Origin: W2P13-069 sp051876105 | GTDB taxonomy: Bacteria > Actinomycetota > Coriobacteriia > Coriobacteriales > QAMH01 | DNA: 18,928 nucleotides | Assembly: GCA_051876105.1 (NCBI GenBank) | Contig: JBJEHN010000103.1 | Location: 1-18,928 of the forward strand | Direction of reading: 5' to 3' | Shown here: piece after piece, positions 1 to 6,941 of the stretch | How positions within the stretch are numbered: position 1 is the stretch's first letter | How the letters are laid out: each line of letters opens with the position of its first letter | Made by a program: the position numbers and the translations under genes | Notes under the pieces: generated by a model | What the model saw: the letters and a program-made list of their open reading frames with translations, nothing else | Told to the model about the DNA's origin: nothing | Database searches by the model: none

Positions 1-5
1 TGCTC

Positions 6-12
6 ACCTCCT
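6..12 (-). promoter_or_regulatory. Ribosome binding site of a leftward gene outside the window
   Basis: On the minus strand the left edge reads AGGAGGTGAGCA. This is a near-perfect Shine-Dalgarno sequence that ends about 5 bases before the edge. No usable start codon lies between it and the edge, so the coding sequence begins just outside the window. Its identity cannot be seen from here. Confidence 0.75.
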
Positions 13-48
13 TCCTTGTTCCTTCGGATGTAGCAGTGCACTGTCTTT

Positions 49-76
49 AGTGTACTAGTTGGCTTAGTACAGTCAA
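49..76 (-). promoter_or_regulatory. Sigma70-like promoter for the leftward gene off the left edge
   Basis: The minus strand has TTGACT (71-76) as -35 and TACACT (49-54) as -10, with a 16-base spacer. It lies about 40 bases upstream of the strong ribosome binding site at the left edge, which fits a short leader. Both boxes are overlapped by palindromic sequence described separately, so the promoter is probably controlled by a repressor. Confidence 0.55.
51..71. promoter_or_regulatory. Operator-like palindrome, TrpR-box-like
   Basis: TGTACTA-N7-TAGTACA is a perfect inverted repeat with 7-bp arms. It fills the spacer and overlaps both boxes of the leftward promoter. One half, GTACTAGTT, is identical to the half-site of the Escherichia coli trp operator as I remember it. 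The other half diverges and the spacing is one base longer. A second palindrome, CAGTGCACTG (34-43), lies near the expected transcription start. The placement is typical of a repressor site; the assignment to tryptophan is inference only. Confidence 0.45.
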
Positions 77-136
77 TACACTTAGTGCAGTTTAAGGAAA
101 GGATAAGGAGAAAGCGGTTCGGGAACTGCACCGCGA

Positions 137-294
137 TGCCAAGGGGGCGGGGGCCGCGATGCTCCGGGCGCTCCGGCTGCTCGCGCCTTCGGCGCTCGTG
201 CGCCTCCACCGGCATCCCAGATGGCGCCGCCTTCGGCGGCTAAGACTGAGTGAAGCCTTAGCCACTCAGCATCGCGGCTCCCGCCCCCTTGGCA
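137..294 (+). repeat. Long inverted repeat, possible structured RNA
   Basis: Positions 137-163 and 268-294 are complementary over 27 bases, with one G:T pair that is a wobble in plus-strand RNA but an A:C mismatch in minus-strand RNA. This favours a plus-strand transcript. The loop holds further hairpins: GCGCC-TTC-GGCGC near 183-195, GCCGCC-TTC-GGCGGC near 227-241, and CTGAGTG paired with CACTCAG near 247-269. A small hairpin near 114-129 precedes it. I see no plausible protein here. It could be a non-coding RNA, a MITE-like repeat or a transcript-end structure. I cannot match it to a named RNA family. Confidence 0.5.
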
Positions 295-351
295 ACGCTA
301 GCCTAGTTCTGCTGCAAGCGGCTCTGTTCTGTCTCCCAGCTCTGGACGTAG

Positions 352-439
352 CCTACTGTCCTTTTTCTGGAGTGAAGCGTCCCTTAAAGCATCGCAAATT
401 GCAAGAAATGGGACAGTAGGGTACGTCCCCACTGTCCCA
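352..439. repeat. REP-like palindromic element, composite copy
   Basis: Positions 409-421 pair with 427-439 around a 5-base loop, 12 of 13 pairs. The core is GGGACAGT...ACTGTCCC. An extra half-site at 352-361 (CCTACTGTCC) can instead pair with 411-420, so two hairpins are mutually exclusive. The same core returns as a perfect palindrome at 8750-8794. Dispersed GGGACAGTGGGGAC-type palindromes are known as REP sequences, some linked to RAYT (TnpA-REP) transposases. No such transposase is in the window. Confidence 0.65.
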
Positions 440-448
440 CGAACGCAA

Positions 449-480
449 AGGCCCCGGCAGCTCGGTTGCTGCCGGGGCCT
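449..480 (-). terminator. Intrinsic terminator of the symporter gene
   Basis: A perfect 13-bp GC-rich stem (449-461 with 468-480, loop TCGGTT) is followed on the minus strand by TTTGCG. It lies about 45 bases past the stop codon of the leftward symporter gene. The T-run is short, but the stem is very stable. Confidence 0.8.
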
Positions 481-524
481 GGGTGCTCAGAGGAGTGCTT
501 GAGGGTGCGAGAAGCCTTGGAGGC

Positions 525-1919
525 CTACTCCTCTTCTGCGAAGGGCTTGGGGTGCGGCTTGTTGGCGTGCTTGGCCACGATGCCGCTGAGTGCAAAGAGC
601 GCGATGGCGTTGGGGAGCACCATGAGCTGGTTGAACATGTCTGCCAGCTCCCAGACGAGGTCGTTGGAGAGGATGCTGCCCAGGAAGATGAAGACCAGAG
701 CGATCACGGCGAAGACCGGCAGGGCCTTCTTGCCGAAGAGGTATTCAACGTTCAGGCGGGCGAAGAGGTTCCAGCTGACGATGGTGGAGAAGGCAAAGAA
801 CAGCAGGCAGATTGCCACGAACGCAGAGCCGAAGCCGTTGCCGAACAGCGAGCCGAAGGCCAGCTGCGCCAGGTTGGTCTTGTCGATGCCCTCCCAGGCA
901 CCCTGGGCCAGGGCGCCGTCGCCGGTGAACATGGTGACCATGACGACCATGGCGGTGACGGTGACGACCACGAAGGTGTCAACAAAGACGGCGATGGAGG
1001 CCACGACGCCCTGCTCATGCGGGTCCTTGACCTGAGCCATAGCGTGTGCGTGCGGGGTAGAGCCCATGCCTGCCTCGTTGGAGAACAGGCCGCGCTTTGC
1101 GCCCTGCGTCATCGCGGCGAAGATGCCGAAGGTGACGCCACCGAGCTCCGCGCTGGGGTTGAAGGCGCACTGGAAGATCAGGGCGAAGGCCTCGGGCAGG
1201 TGAGCAGCGTTGGCGATGATCACGATGAGGCCGCCGATGATGTAGAGCACCGCCATGACGGGGACGAGCTTCTCCGTCACGGAGGCGATGCGCTGCACGC
1301 CGCCGATGAAGATGAAGCCGGCCACCACGACCACTGCCAGGCCGACGGCCCAGGTGGGGATCATGAACGCGGAGTTCATGGTGCTGGCGATGGAGTTGGA
1401 CTGGACCATGCAGCCCATGAAGCCCAGGGCCAGGATGATGGCGACGGCGAAGAAGCCGGCCAGGAAGGTGCCGAACTTGCCCTTGAAGGCCGTCTTGATG
1501 TAGTAGACCGGGCCGCCGTGGACGGTGCCGTCCTCATCGACCTTGCGGGTCTCCTGCGCGAGGATGGCCTCGGCGTAATTGGTGGCCATGCCCAGGAAGG
1601 CGATGACCCACATCCAGAAGATAGCACCCGGGCCGCCGATGAGCAGCGCACCGCAGGCGCCGACGATGTTGCCGGTGCCCACCTGGGCCGCGATGGCCGT
1701 GGTGAGCGCCTGGAAGGAGCTCATGCCGCCGCCGTGCTTGCCGCCGCGAAGGCTGAAGTTGCCGAAGAGCCTGCGCCAGCCTTCCCCAAAGCAACGCACC
1801 TGCACCGCCTTGGTGCGGATGGTGAAGAAGAGGCCGGTGCCCACGAGCAGAATGAGCAGGACATAATTGGACAGGTACGTGTTGATGGTGACTACCACGT
1901 TGTAGAGCGCGTCCATCAT
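525..1919 (-). CDS. AGCS-family sodium:glycine/alanine symporter
   Basis: The 464-residue integral membrane protein imports a small amino acid with sodium. The alanine/glycine:cation symporter signature is clear at residues 67-87 (ALTTAIAAQVGTGNIVG), with EAGMGSTPHAHA further on and about ten hydrophobic segments. Length is normal for the family (about 440-540). The start is the first of two adjacent ATG codons; upstream GGGGAGG sits about 13 bases away, so the second ATG (1916) is less likely. A glycine riboswitch lies in the leader, so glycine is the most probable substrate, although family members also take alanine. The gene is monocistronic, between its own promoter and a strong terminator. 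Family assignment is certain; substrate is inferred from the riboswitch. Confidence 0.93.
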   Translation of the reverse strand: MMDALYNVVVTINTYLSNYVLLILLVGTGLFFTIRTKAVQVRCFGEGWRRLFGNFSLRGGKHGGGMSSFQALTTAIAAQVGTGNIVGACGALLIGGPGAIFWMWVIAFLGMATNYAEAILAQETRKVDEDGTVHGGPVYYIKTAFKGKFGTFLAGFFAVAIILALGFMGCMVQSNSIASTMNSAFMIPTWAVGLAVVVVAGFIFIGGVQRIASVTEKLVPVMAVLYIIGGLIVIIANAAHLPEAFALIFQCAFNPSAELGGVTFGIFAAMTQGAKRGLFSNEAGMGSTPHAHAMAQVKDPHEQGVVASIAVFVDTFVVVTVTAMVVMVTMFTGDGALAQGAWEGIDKTNLAQLAFGSLFGNGFGSAFVAICLLFFAFSTIVSWNLFARLNVEYLFGKKALPVFAVIALVFIFLGSILSNDLVWELADMFNQLMVLPNAIALFALSGIVAKHANKPHPKPFAEEE

Positions 1920-1931
1920 GATGAGGTGGAT

Positions 1932-1968
1932 CCCTCCCCATTGGTCTCATGAGCGGATGAGGAGGAGG
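1932..1968 (-). promoter_or_regulatory. Possible ribosome-site-sequestering hairpin after the riboswitch
   Basis: Between the glycine aptamer and the symporter start, the minus strand carries CCTCCTC (within 1959-1968), which can pair with GGGGAGG (within 1932-1939), the ribosome binding site. All seven positions pair, one as G:U. The connecting loop includes the small palindrome CTCATGAG. I see no terminator with a T-run between aptamer and gene, so a translational expression platform is the simplest reading. The pairing is seen in sequence; its use is inferred. Confidence 0.45.
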
Positions 1969-2002
1969 TAAGGCAAGGGCGCCTGCGGGGGCGCGCGTTT
2001 GT

Positions 2003-2083
2003 CTCTGTCCTTTTGCCTGAGAGTTTCAGCGGCATGCGAGCCGCCTTGCACCGTCGGCACCCGTTTTCCGGGATTCTCCAGAG
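2003..2083 (-). promoter_or_regulatory. Glycine riboswitch aptamer
   Basis: The minus strand has the conserved glycine aptamer elements in order: CTCTGGAGA, GGGTGCCGACGGTGCAA, a variable GGCGGC/GCCGC hairpin, GAAACTCTCAGGCAAAAGG and ACAGAG. P1 forms from CTCTG (2079-2083) and CAGAG (2003-2007). Only one aptamer is present. A separate imperfect hairpin lies just 5' of it (2093-2118), where a degenerate 'ghost' partner would be in singlet riboswitches. It precedes a sodium:amino-acid symporter, a common context for this class. Confidence 0.95.
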
Positions 2084-2143
2084 TCCGCTCCACCACCGGT
2101 TCCTTCTGGTTCCGATGGCTTCATTGCGTGTAAAACGCTGCTG

Positions 2144-2172
2144 ATGATACCCCTTTGCAACAAAGGTGTGGA
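2144..2172 (-). promoter_or_regulatory. Probable promoter of the riboswitch-symporter transcript
   Basis: On the minus strand TCCACA (2167-2172) and TATCAT (2144-2149) are separated by 17 bases. The -10 matches consensus at 5 of 6 positions and the -35 at 4 of 6. It sits about 60 bases upstream of the aptamer. The spacer contains the inverted repeat CCTTTGCAACAAAGG (2152-2166), a possible regulator site. Confidence 0.4.
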
Positions 2173-2238
2173 GAAATCGTGAGAATGAGCGGTAAACGGC
2201 GCTGCAGCCTAGACAGAGCGTGCTCCAGCGCGCAAAAC

Positions 2239-2268
2239 GGGGCCCGCAGCGCCGTTGCTGCGGGCCCC
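2239..2268 (-). terminator. Intrinsic terminator of fhs
   Basis: A perfect 12-bp stem (2239-2250 with 2257-2268, loop GCCGTT) is followed on the minus strand by GTTTTGCG. It lies about 30 bases beyond the fhs stop codon and separates fhs from the downstream riboswitch unit. Confidence 0.85.
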
Positions 2269-2296
2269 TGGATTTGCGCGCTTGTGAGCGGGCAGG

Positions 2297-3973
2297 CTAG
2301 AACAGGCCGCTGATGACGCCGCGCTCGTCGACGTCGATGCGCTCGGCCGCCGGCACCTTGGGCAGACCGGGCATGGTCATGATGTCGCCGGTGAGCGCCA
2401 CGATGAAGCCCGCGCCGGCAGAGATCTTGAGGTTGCGGACCGTGATGGTGAAGCCCTTGGGAGCGCCCAGCTTGGTGGGGTCGTCCGTGAAGGAGTACTG
2501 GGTCTTGGCAACGCAGATGGGCAGCTTGCCGTAACCCAGGTCCTCGAGCTGCTTGGCCTGCTGCTTGGCCTGCGGGGTAAGTACCACGCCGTCTGCATGA
2601 TAGATGCGCTGGGCGATGGCGTTGAGCTTGTCCTCGATGGAGCCGTCGAGCTCGTAGGAGAAGCTGAAGTCCTCGTTGGACTCCTCCTCGCACACGCGCA
2701 CGACCTCCTCGGCCAGCTTGACGGCGCCCTCGCCGCCCTTTGCCCAGTGCTGGGCCAGGACCGCGTTGACGCCCAGCTCCCTGCACTTGGCCTGGACGAG
2801 CTCGAGCTCGGCGGCGGTGTCTGTGGGGAAGGCGTTGATGGCGACCACGCAGGGCAGCTTGTAGACGTTCTTGATGTTGCCCACGTGCTGTAGCAGGTTG
2901 GGCAGGCCGGCCTCGAGGGCCTGGAGGTTCTCTGTGGTGAGCTCGGCGAAGGGGATGCCGGCGTTGTACTTGAGGGAGCGCACGGTGGCCACGATGACCA
3001 CGGCGGAGGGCTTGAGCCCCGCCAGGCGGCACTTGATGTCGAGGAACTTCTCCGCGCCCAGGTCAGCGCCGAAGCCGGCCTCGGTGATGGCGTAGTCGCC
3101 GGTCTTCATGGCCAGCGCGGTTGCCTGGACGGAGTTGCAGCCGTGGGCGATGTTGGCGAAGGGGCCGCCGTGGACGAAGGCCGGGGTGCCCTCGAGGGTC
3201 TGGACCAGGTTGGGCTTGAGGGCGTCCTTGAGCAGGGCCGCCATGGCGCCTTCCGCCTTGAGGTCGTGGGCGGTGACGGGCTTGCCGTCATAGGTGTAGC
3301 CGACGATGATGCGGGCCAGGCGCTCCTTGAGGTCGGTGATGGAGGTGGCCAGGCAGAAGACGGCCATGATCTCGGACGCGACGGTGATGTCGAAGCCGTC
3401 CTCGCGGGGCACGCCCTGCTTCTCGCCGCCCAGGCCGTCCACGATGTGGCGCAGCTGGCGGTCGTTCATGTCAACAGCGCGCTTCCAGGTGATCTTCTTG
3501 GGGTCGATGCCCAGCTCGTTGCCCTGCTGGATGTGGTTGTCGAGCATGGCGGCGAGCAGGTTGTTGGCCGCGCCGATGGCATGGAAGTCGCCGGTGAAGT
3601 GGAGGTTGATGTCCTCCATGGGGATCACCTGCGCGTAGCCGCCGCCGGCAGCACCGCCTTTGATGCCGAAGACCGGGCCCAGGGAGGGCTCGCGCAGGGC
3701 CAAGATGGCGTTCTTGCCGATTTTTTGGAGGCCGTCTGCCAGGCCGATGGACGTGGTGGTCTTGCCCTCGCCAGCTGGGGTGGGGTTGATGGCGGTGACC
3801 AGCACCAGCTTGCCGTCCGGGTCGCCTGCGTGGTCGGAGAGGTAGTTGAAGTCGATCTTGGCCTTTGCGTTGCCGTAGAGCTCCAGGTACTGCTCGCTGA
3901 CGCCGGCCTTGGCGGCGATCTGCGATATGTGCTTGGGCGTGACGGACTGCGCGATCTCGATATCGGTGGGCAT
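2297..3973 (-). CDS. fhs: Formate-tetrahydrofolate ligase
   Basis: The 558-residue cytosolic enzyme joins formate to tetrahydrofolate using ATP, giving 10-formyl-THF for purines, formyl-Met or reductive acetogenesis; it can run in reverse to make ATP. The nucleotide loop TPAGEGKTT lies near residues 65-73 and the family signature HGGPFANIAHG at 268-278. Length matches the usual 555-560. The ATG at 3973 has AGGAG well spaced in front. The frame stays open to 4084, but that extension (about 37 codons) lacks family sequence and its own ribosome site. The next leftward gene is a glycine-riboswitch symporter, so both may serve one-carbon supply. They are separate transcription units. Confidence 0.97.
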   Translation of the reverse strand: MPTDIEIAQSVTPKHISQIAAKAGVSEQYLELYGNAKAKIDFNYLSDHAGDPDGKLVLVTAINPTPAGEGKTTTSIGLADGLQKIGKNAILALREPSLGPVFGIKGGAAGGGYAQVIPMEDINLHFTGDFHAIGAANNLLAAMLDNHIQQGNELGIDPKKITWKRAVDMNDRQLRHIVDGLGGEKQGVPREDGFDITVASEIMAVFCLATSITDLKERLARIIVGYTYDGKPVTAHDLKAEGAMAALLKDALKPNLVQTLEGTPAFVHGGPFANIAHGCNSVQATALAMKTGDYAITEAGFGADLGAEKFLDIKCRLAGLKPSAVVIVATVRSLKYNAGIPFAELTTENLQALEAGLPNLLQHVGNIKNVYKLPCVVAINAFPTDTAAELELVQAKCRELGVNAVLAQHWAKGGEGAVKLAEEVVRVCEEESNEDFSFSYELDGSIEDKLNAIAQRIYHADGVVLTPQAKQQAKQLEDLGYGKLPICVAKTQYSFTDDPTKLGAPKGFTITVRNLKISAGAGFIVALTGDIMTMPGLPKVPAAERIDVDERGVISGLF

Positions 3974-4144
3974 GGGGTCTCCTGTCTCGTTCGCTGCGAG
4001 GACCCCCGGGCGCTCCCCCAGCAGGCCCTCAATTCTCATGCTTTGAGTATTCCACACAGGAGGGCCGGAGTCACCGCCCAGCACGCACGAGGCAGCGTTG
4101 GGCCGCGCCAGCGGAGAGAACGCGCGCTAGCGCCAAGCGCAGGG

Positions 4145-4627
4145 CTACTCGCCTGCCTCCCCCTCCTGGGGCGCGGGGGCACGGCGCGGGTCGGTCTCCT
4201 CGAGCTTGCCGAGCAGCCAGTTGAGCGTCATGCGCAGGAGCTTGACGTCTTCCTCATCCATGTCGAGCTCCGCCTTCATGGAGGCGTGCACCTTGCCCGC
4301 CGCCTGCTTGAGCCTGGCGCCCTCGTCGGTGAGGGCAACCGAGACCCGGCGCTCGTCTTCGAGCGAGCGCGTGCGGACCACGTAGCCCTTGGCCTCGAGC
4401 TTCTTGAGCAGCGGCGTGAGCGTGCCGCTGTCCAGGTGCATGAGCTCGCCCAGCCCGCTCACCGTGAGCTGGCCGTGCTGCCACAGGGCGAGCATGGCCA
4501 GGTACTGGGTGTAGGTGAGGTCGAGCTTTTCCAGGTGCGGGTTGTAGCGCCTGGTCATCTCCTTGGCGGCTGCATAGAGGGGGAAGGAGAGCTCGTTGTC
4601 GAGGGTGAGGGCCGCTTTCGAAGCCAT
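4145..4627 (-). CDS. MarR-family regulator, OhrR-like but lacking cysteine
   Basis: The 160-residue winged-helix DNA-binding protein resembles the OhrR branch: LTLDNELSFPLYAAAKEMTR at the N-terminus, then LTYTQYLAMLALW, the recognition region SGTLTPLLKKLEAKGYV, and the wing SLEDERRVSVALTDEG. In OhrR proteins the N-terminal motif carries the peroxide-sensing cysteine (LDNQLCFALY). Here that position is Ser14, and no cysteine occurs anywhere in the protein. Start at 4627 (MASKAAL) agrees with OhrR N-termini and has AAAGG upstream; a longer frame to 4684 would run across the likely promoter. No ohr peroxidase gene is adjacent, so its target is unknown. Its neighbours are fhs downstream and arsMS upstream, each with separate signals. 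Confidence 0.9.
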   Translation of the reverse strand: MASKAALTLDNELSFPLYAAAKEMTRRYNPHLEKLDLTYTQYLAMLALWQHGQLTVSGLGELMHLDSGTLTPLLKKLEAKGYVVRTRSLEDERRVSVALTDEGARLKQAAGKVHASMKAELDMDEEDVKLLRMTLNWLLGKLEETDPRRAPAPQEGEAGE

Positions 4628-4662
4628 GGGGTGCCTTTCGCTCAGTGCGTGCATGCGAGTCG

Positions 4663-4692
4663 ATTGTACACTACTCGATAGCATAGCGTGAA
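4663..4692 (-). promoter_or_regulatory. Probable promoter of the marR-like gene
   Basis: On the minus strand TTCACG (4687-4692) and TACAAT (4663-4668) are 18 bases apart. The -10 matches consensus at 5 of 6 positions, the -35 at 4 of 6. ATCGA occurs twice across the region, which could be part of an autoregulatory site, although I see no clean MarR-type palindrome. Confidence 0.45.
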
Positions 4693-4829
4693 GCAGCGGG
4701 CTGGCGAACCTGACCGCGCGGGAGGCCGGGGCGGCGGTGGCGCTAAGCGCTGCGCACCCGAGCCCGCCTTCCGCGCTCCGTTAACGGGATCGCGCTTGCA
4801 GGCTCGGCGCTGCGCGCCATCGCGGGGTG

Positions 4830-6911
4830 CTAGAAGGCGGCTTGCTCCCTCAATTGCTTTTCCAGCAGGGAACCACCGCAGCTGGAGCCGCAGCCGGCAG
4901 CACAGCTGTAGCAGATGGGACTCGTGCGGATAGCGCGCACTGGCAGCGGGCGCTCGACGATGTCGCTGACGGTGAGCGGCTGGCCGTCCTCGCCGAGGAT
5001 GGGGAGCCCCAGGACGTGGTTGACCTCGCAGTCGTAGAGGCCGCCGTCGTAGTCCACGTTCACCATCGAGCGGCACATCATCGAAGCCACCACCGCGCCG
5101 TTGTAGTTGTCTGCCAGCAGCTTGAGGTAGTAGTCGAACTTGTGCTGGGCCTTCATCTGGTTGGCAAAGCGGCCCAGGCAGTAGTTGTTGAAGGCGTACA
5201 TGCCGTTGAAGTCCACCTGCTCGGCCTGCTGCAGCTCGTATTTGTAGAGCTCCTCGAGCTGGCGCTGGTCGGGCGGCAGGAAGGGGCCGTCGACGTTGTA
5301 GACCAGGTCGATCTGCAGCTCCGGCTGCCTGCCGTAGCCCAGCTCGTTGAGCTGGTGCAGGCTCTCCATCACGCGGCGGAACACTCCCCCGCCGCGCTGG
5401 TTGTCGCAGCCCAGCTCAGTGAAGTAGGGCAGGCTGCTGACGAGCTTGACCTTGTTGCGCGCGTAGACCTCCATGAAGTGCGCGTACTCCGGCATGTGCA
5501 GGATCGCCAGGTTGGAGCGCACGATGACCTCCTGGGCGATCTTGCAGGCCTCGCCGATGAACCACTCGGCGTGGGGGTTCATCTCCGGCGAGCCGCCCGT
5601 GATGTCCATCACCTCGTAGCCGCCCGCCTTGAAGGCGCGCAGTACGTCCTCCATGGTCTGGCGGGTCATCATCTCCTTGTTGGCGGGGCCGCACTGCAGG
5701 TAGCAGTGGCTGCAGGCCAGGTTGCAGGCATAGGTGATGTTGACCTGCATGGTCTGCAGCTCCTTGCTGCGCAGGAAGCCCTTGTCGTGCACGCGCTGCT
5801 CGAAGGGTTCGATGCCCAGCTCCTGGCAGGCCTGCTGCAGCTCCTGCAGGCCCAGGCGCTCCCTGCCCTGCGCCAGGCGCAGGGCCTCGTTTGCCTGCTC
5901 GAAGCTGTACGGACCGCGGTGTTGGCCCGCAGGCGTCACCTTGAAGTGCGGGGCATAGCGGCTGCCCTGCAGCAGGCGCGCCACGTTGCCGCTGACGGCC
6001 ACCGGCTTGCCCTTGACCAGGCGCACCTCGCTGCTCAGGTCGAAGTAGCGCTTGTTCTCGGGCATGGTGCCCAGGTAGGTGGCCGTCTGGCCGTAGTCCT
6101 CTTCCACCGGCTCCAGGTCCAGACCCTTCACCGCGCGCACCGTGTGGCTGTAGAAGCCGATGCACCCCAGCTTGGTGGCGATGCGCAGGTCGCCGATGTG
6201 CACCTCGTCGCACTCGACGTCGTAGAAGACCGCCACGCCGTTGTCTGCCAGTATGCGCTTGAAATCGCCGATGTACATCGCCCCGCTCAGGCACTCGCCG
6301 CGCAGGACCGGGTCGTCGTAGAAGCCCTCGGGCACGCGGCGGTCGCTGAAGATGTCGCTGAAGAAGAGCTCCCCGCCGGGCTTGAGCACGCGGAAGACCT
6401 CTTTGAACAGCTGCTCCTTGAAGGACGAGAGGTTCACCACGCAGTTGGAGATGACCACGTCAACGCTCTCTGAAGGGATGGCGGCCATGTCCTCGATGTA
6501 GCTCTCAACGAACTCCACGTTGCTGCGCTCGTAGCCGAAGCGCTCCATCTGCGCGGCCTCGTGCTTGCGGGCGAATGCCAACTGCTGCGGCGTCATGTCA
6601 ACGCCGATGACGCGGCCCTCCTGGCCCACCAGCTTGGAGGCGATGTAGACGTCGCGGCCCGTGCCGCAGCCCAGGTCGAGCACCGTGGCGCCCTCCAGCG
6701 CCGGCGGAATGGGGCTGCCGCAGCCGTAGAAGCGCTCGAGGATCTCCGGCTCGATGAGCGCCAGGGCATCCAAGACGTACTTGGGCGGCGGGGTCTCGCT
6801 GCAGCAGCAGGCGTCTGTGTGCAGCGAGTCGCTTCCCTCGAGGAAGGAGCCGTAGTACTGCGCCACCTGGGCGCGGATCTCCTCATCGGTCTTGGTCTGG
6901 GCGTTGCTCAT
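4830..6911 (-). CDS. ArsM-type methyltransferase fused to ArsS-type radical SAM enzyme
   Basis: The 693-residue protein joins two enzymes usually encoded separately. Residues 1 to about 260 look like arsenite S-adenosylmethionine methyltransferase: CCC at 35-37, YGCGSPIP with Cys64, SAM site DLGCGTG (79-85), NCVVNLS with Cys157, and GECLSGAMY with Cys207. The 50-residue Cys157-Cys207 spacing matches ArsM. Residues about 370-693 look like ArsS: QVNITYACNLACSHC gives the radical SAM cluster (Cys396, Cys400, Cys403), then the DUF3641-like tail with FLPP and FNGMYAFNN, ending in cysteines 667, 670, 674 and 678. Known ArsS adds the deoxyadenosyl group to dimethylarsenite on the way to arsenosugars. 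GGGAGG precedes the ATG, 31 bases after the GTPase gene. The exact substrate is inferred. Confidence 0.88.
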   Translation of the reverse strand: MSNAQTKTDEEIRAQVAQYYGSFLEGSDSLHTDACCCSETPPPKYVLDALALIEPEILERFYGCGSPIPPALEGATVLDLGCGTGRDVYIASKLVGQEGRVIGVDMTPQQLAFARKHEAAQMERFGYERSNVEFVESYIEDMAAIPSESVDVVISNCVVNLSSFKEQLFKEVFRVLKPGGELFFSDIFSDRRVPEGFYDDPVLRGECLSGAMYIGDFKRILADNGVAVFYDVECDEVHIGDLRIATKLGCIGFYSHTVRAVKGLDLEPVEEDYGQTATYLGTMPENKRYFDLSSEVRLVKGKPVAVSGNVARLLQGSRYAPHFKVTPAGQHRGPYSFEQANEALRLAQGRERLGLQELQQACQELGIEPFEQRVHDKGFLRSKELQTMQVNITYACNLACSHCYLQCGPANKEMMTRQTMEDVLRAFKAGGYEVMDITGGSPEMNPHAEWFIGEACKIAQEVIVRSNLAILHMPEYAHFMEVYARNKVKLVSSLPYFTELGCDNQRGGGVFRRVMESLHQLNELGYGRQPELQIDLVYNVDGPFLPPDQRQLEELYKYELQQAEQVDFNGMYAFNNYCLGRFANQMKAQHKFDYYLKLLADNYNGAVVASMMCRSMVNVDYDGGLYDCEVNHVLGLPILGEDGQPLTVSDIVERPLPVRAIRTSPICYSCAAGCGSSCGGSLLEKQLREQAAF

Positions 6912-6941
6912 CTCTCTTGCCTCCCTGCGTGTCCGCGCCGC

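Noticed and set aside
159..419. Small plus-strand open frame of 86 codons
   Set aside because: It runs across the long inverted repeat and the REP element, has no ribosome site and an Arg/Leu-rich composition. It is not credible as a gene.
483..1952. Plus-strand open frame opposite the symporter gene
   Set aside because: It is rich in Asp, Glu, His and Gly repeats typical of antisense high-GC frames, and the minus strand is clearly an AGCS transporter.
3974..4084. N-terminal extension of Fhs
   Set aside because: The frame is open, but the ATG at 3973 has a proper AGGAG site and matches the normal family N-terminus; the extension has no family sequence.
4755..4810. Hairpin downstream of arsMS as terminator (CGAGCC with GGCTCG)
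   Set aside because: The stem is only 6 bp with a 36-base loop and no T-run. It is too weak to call.
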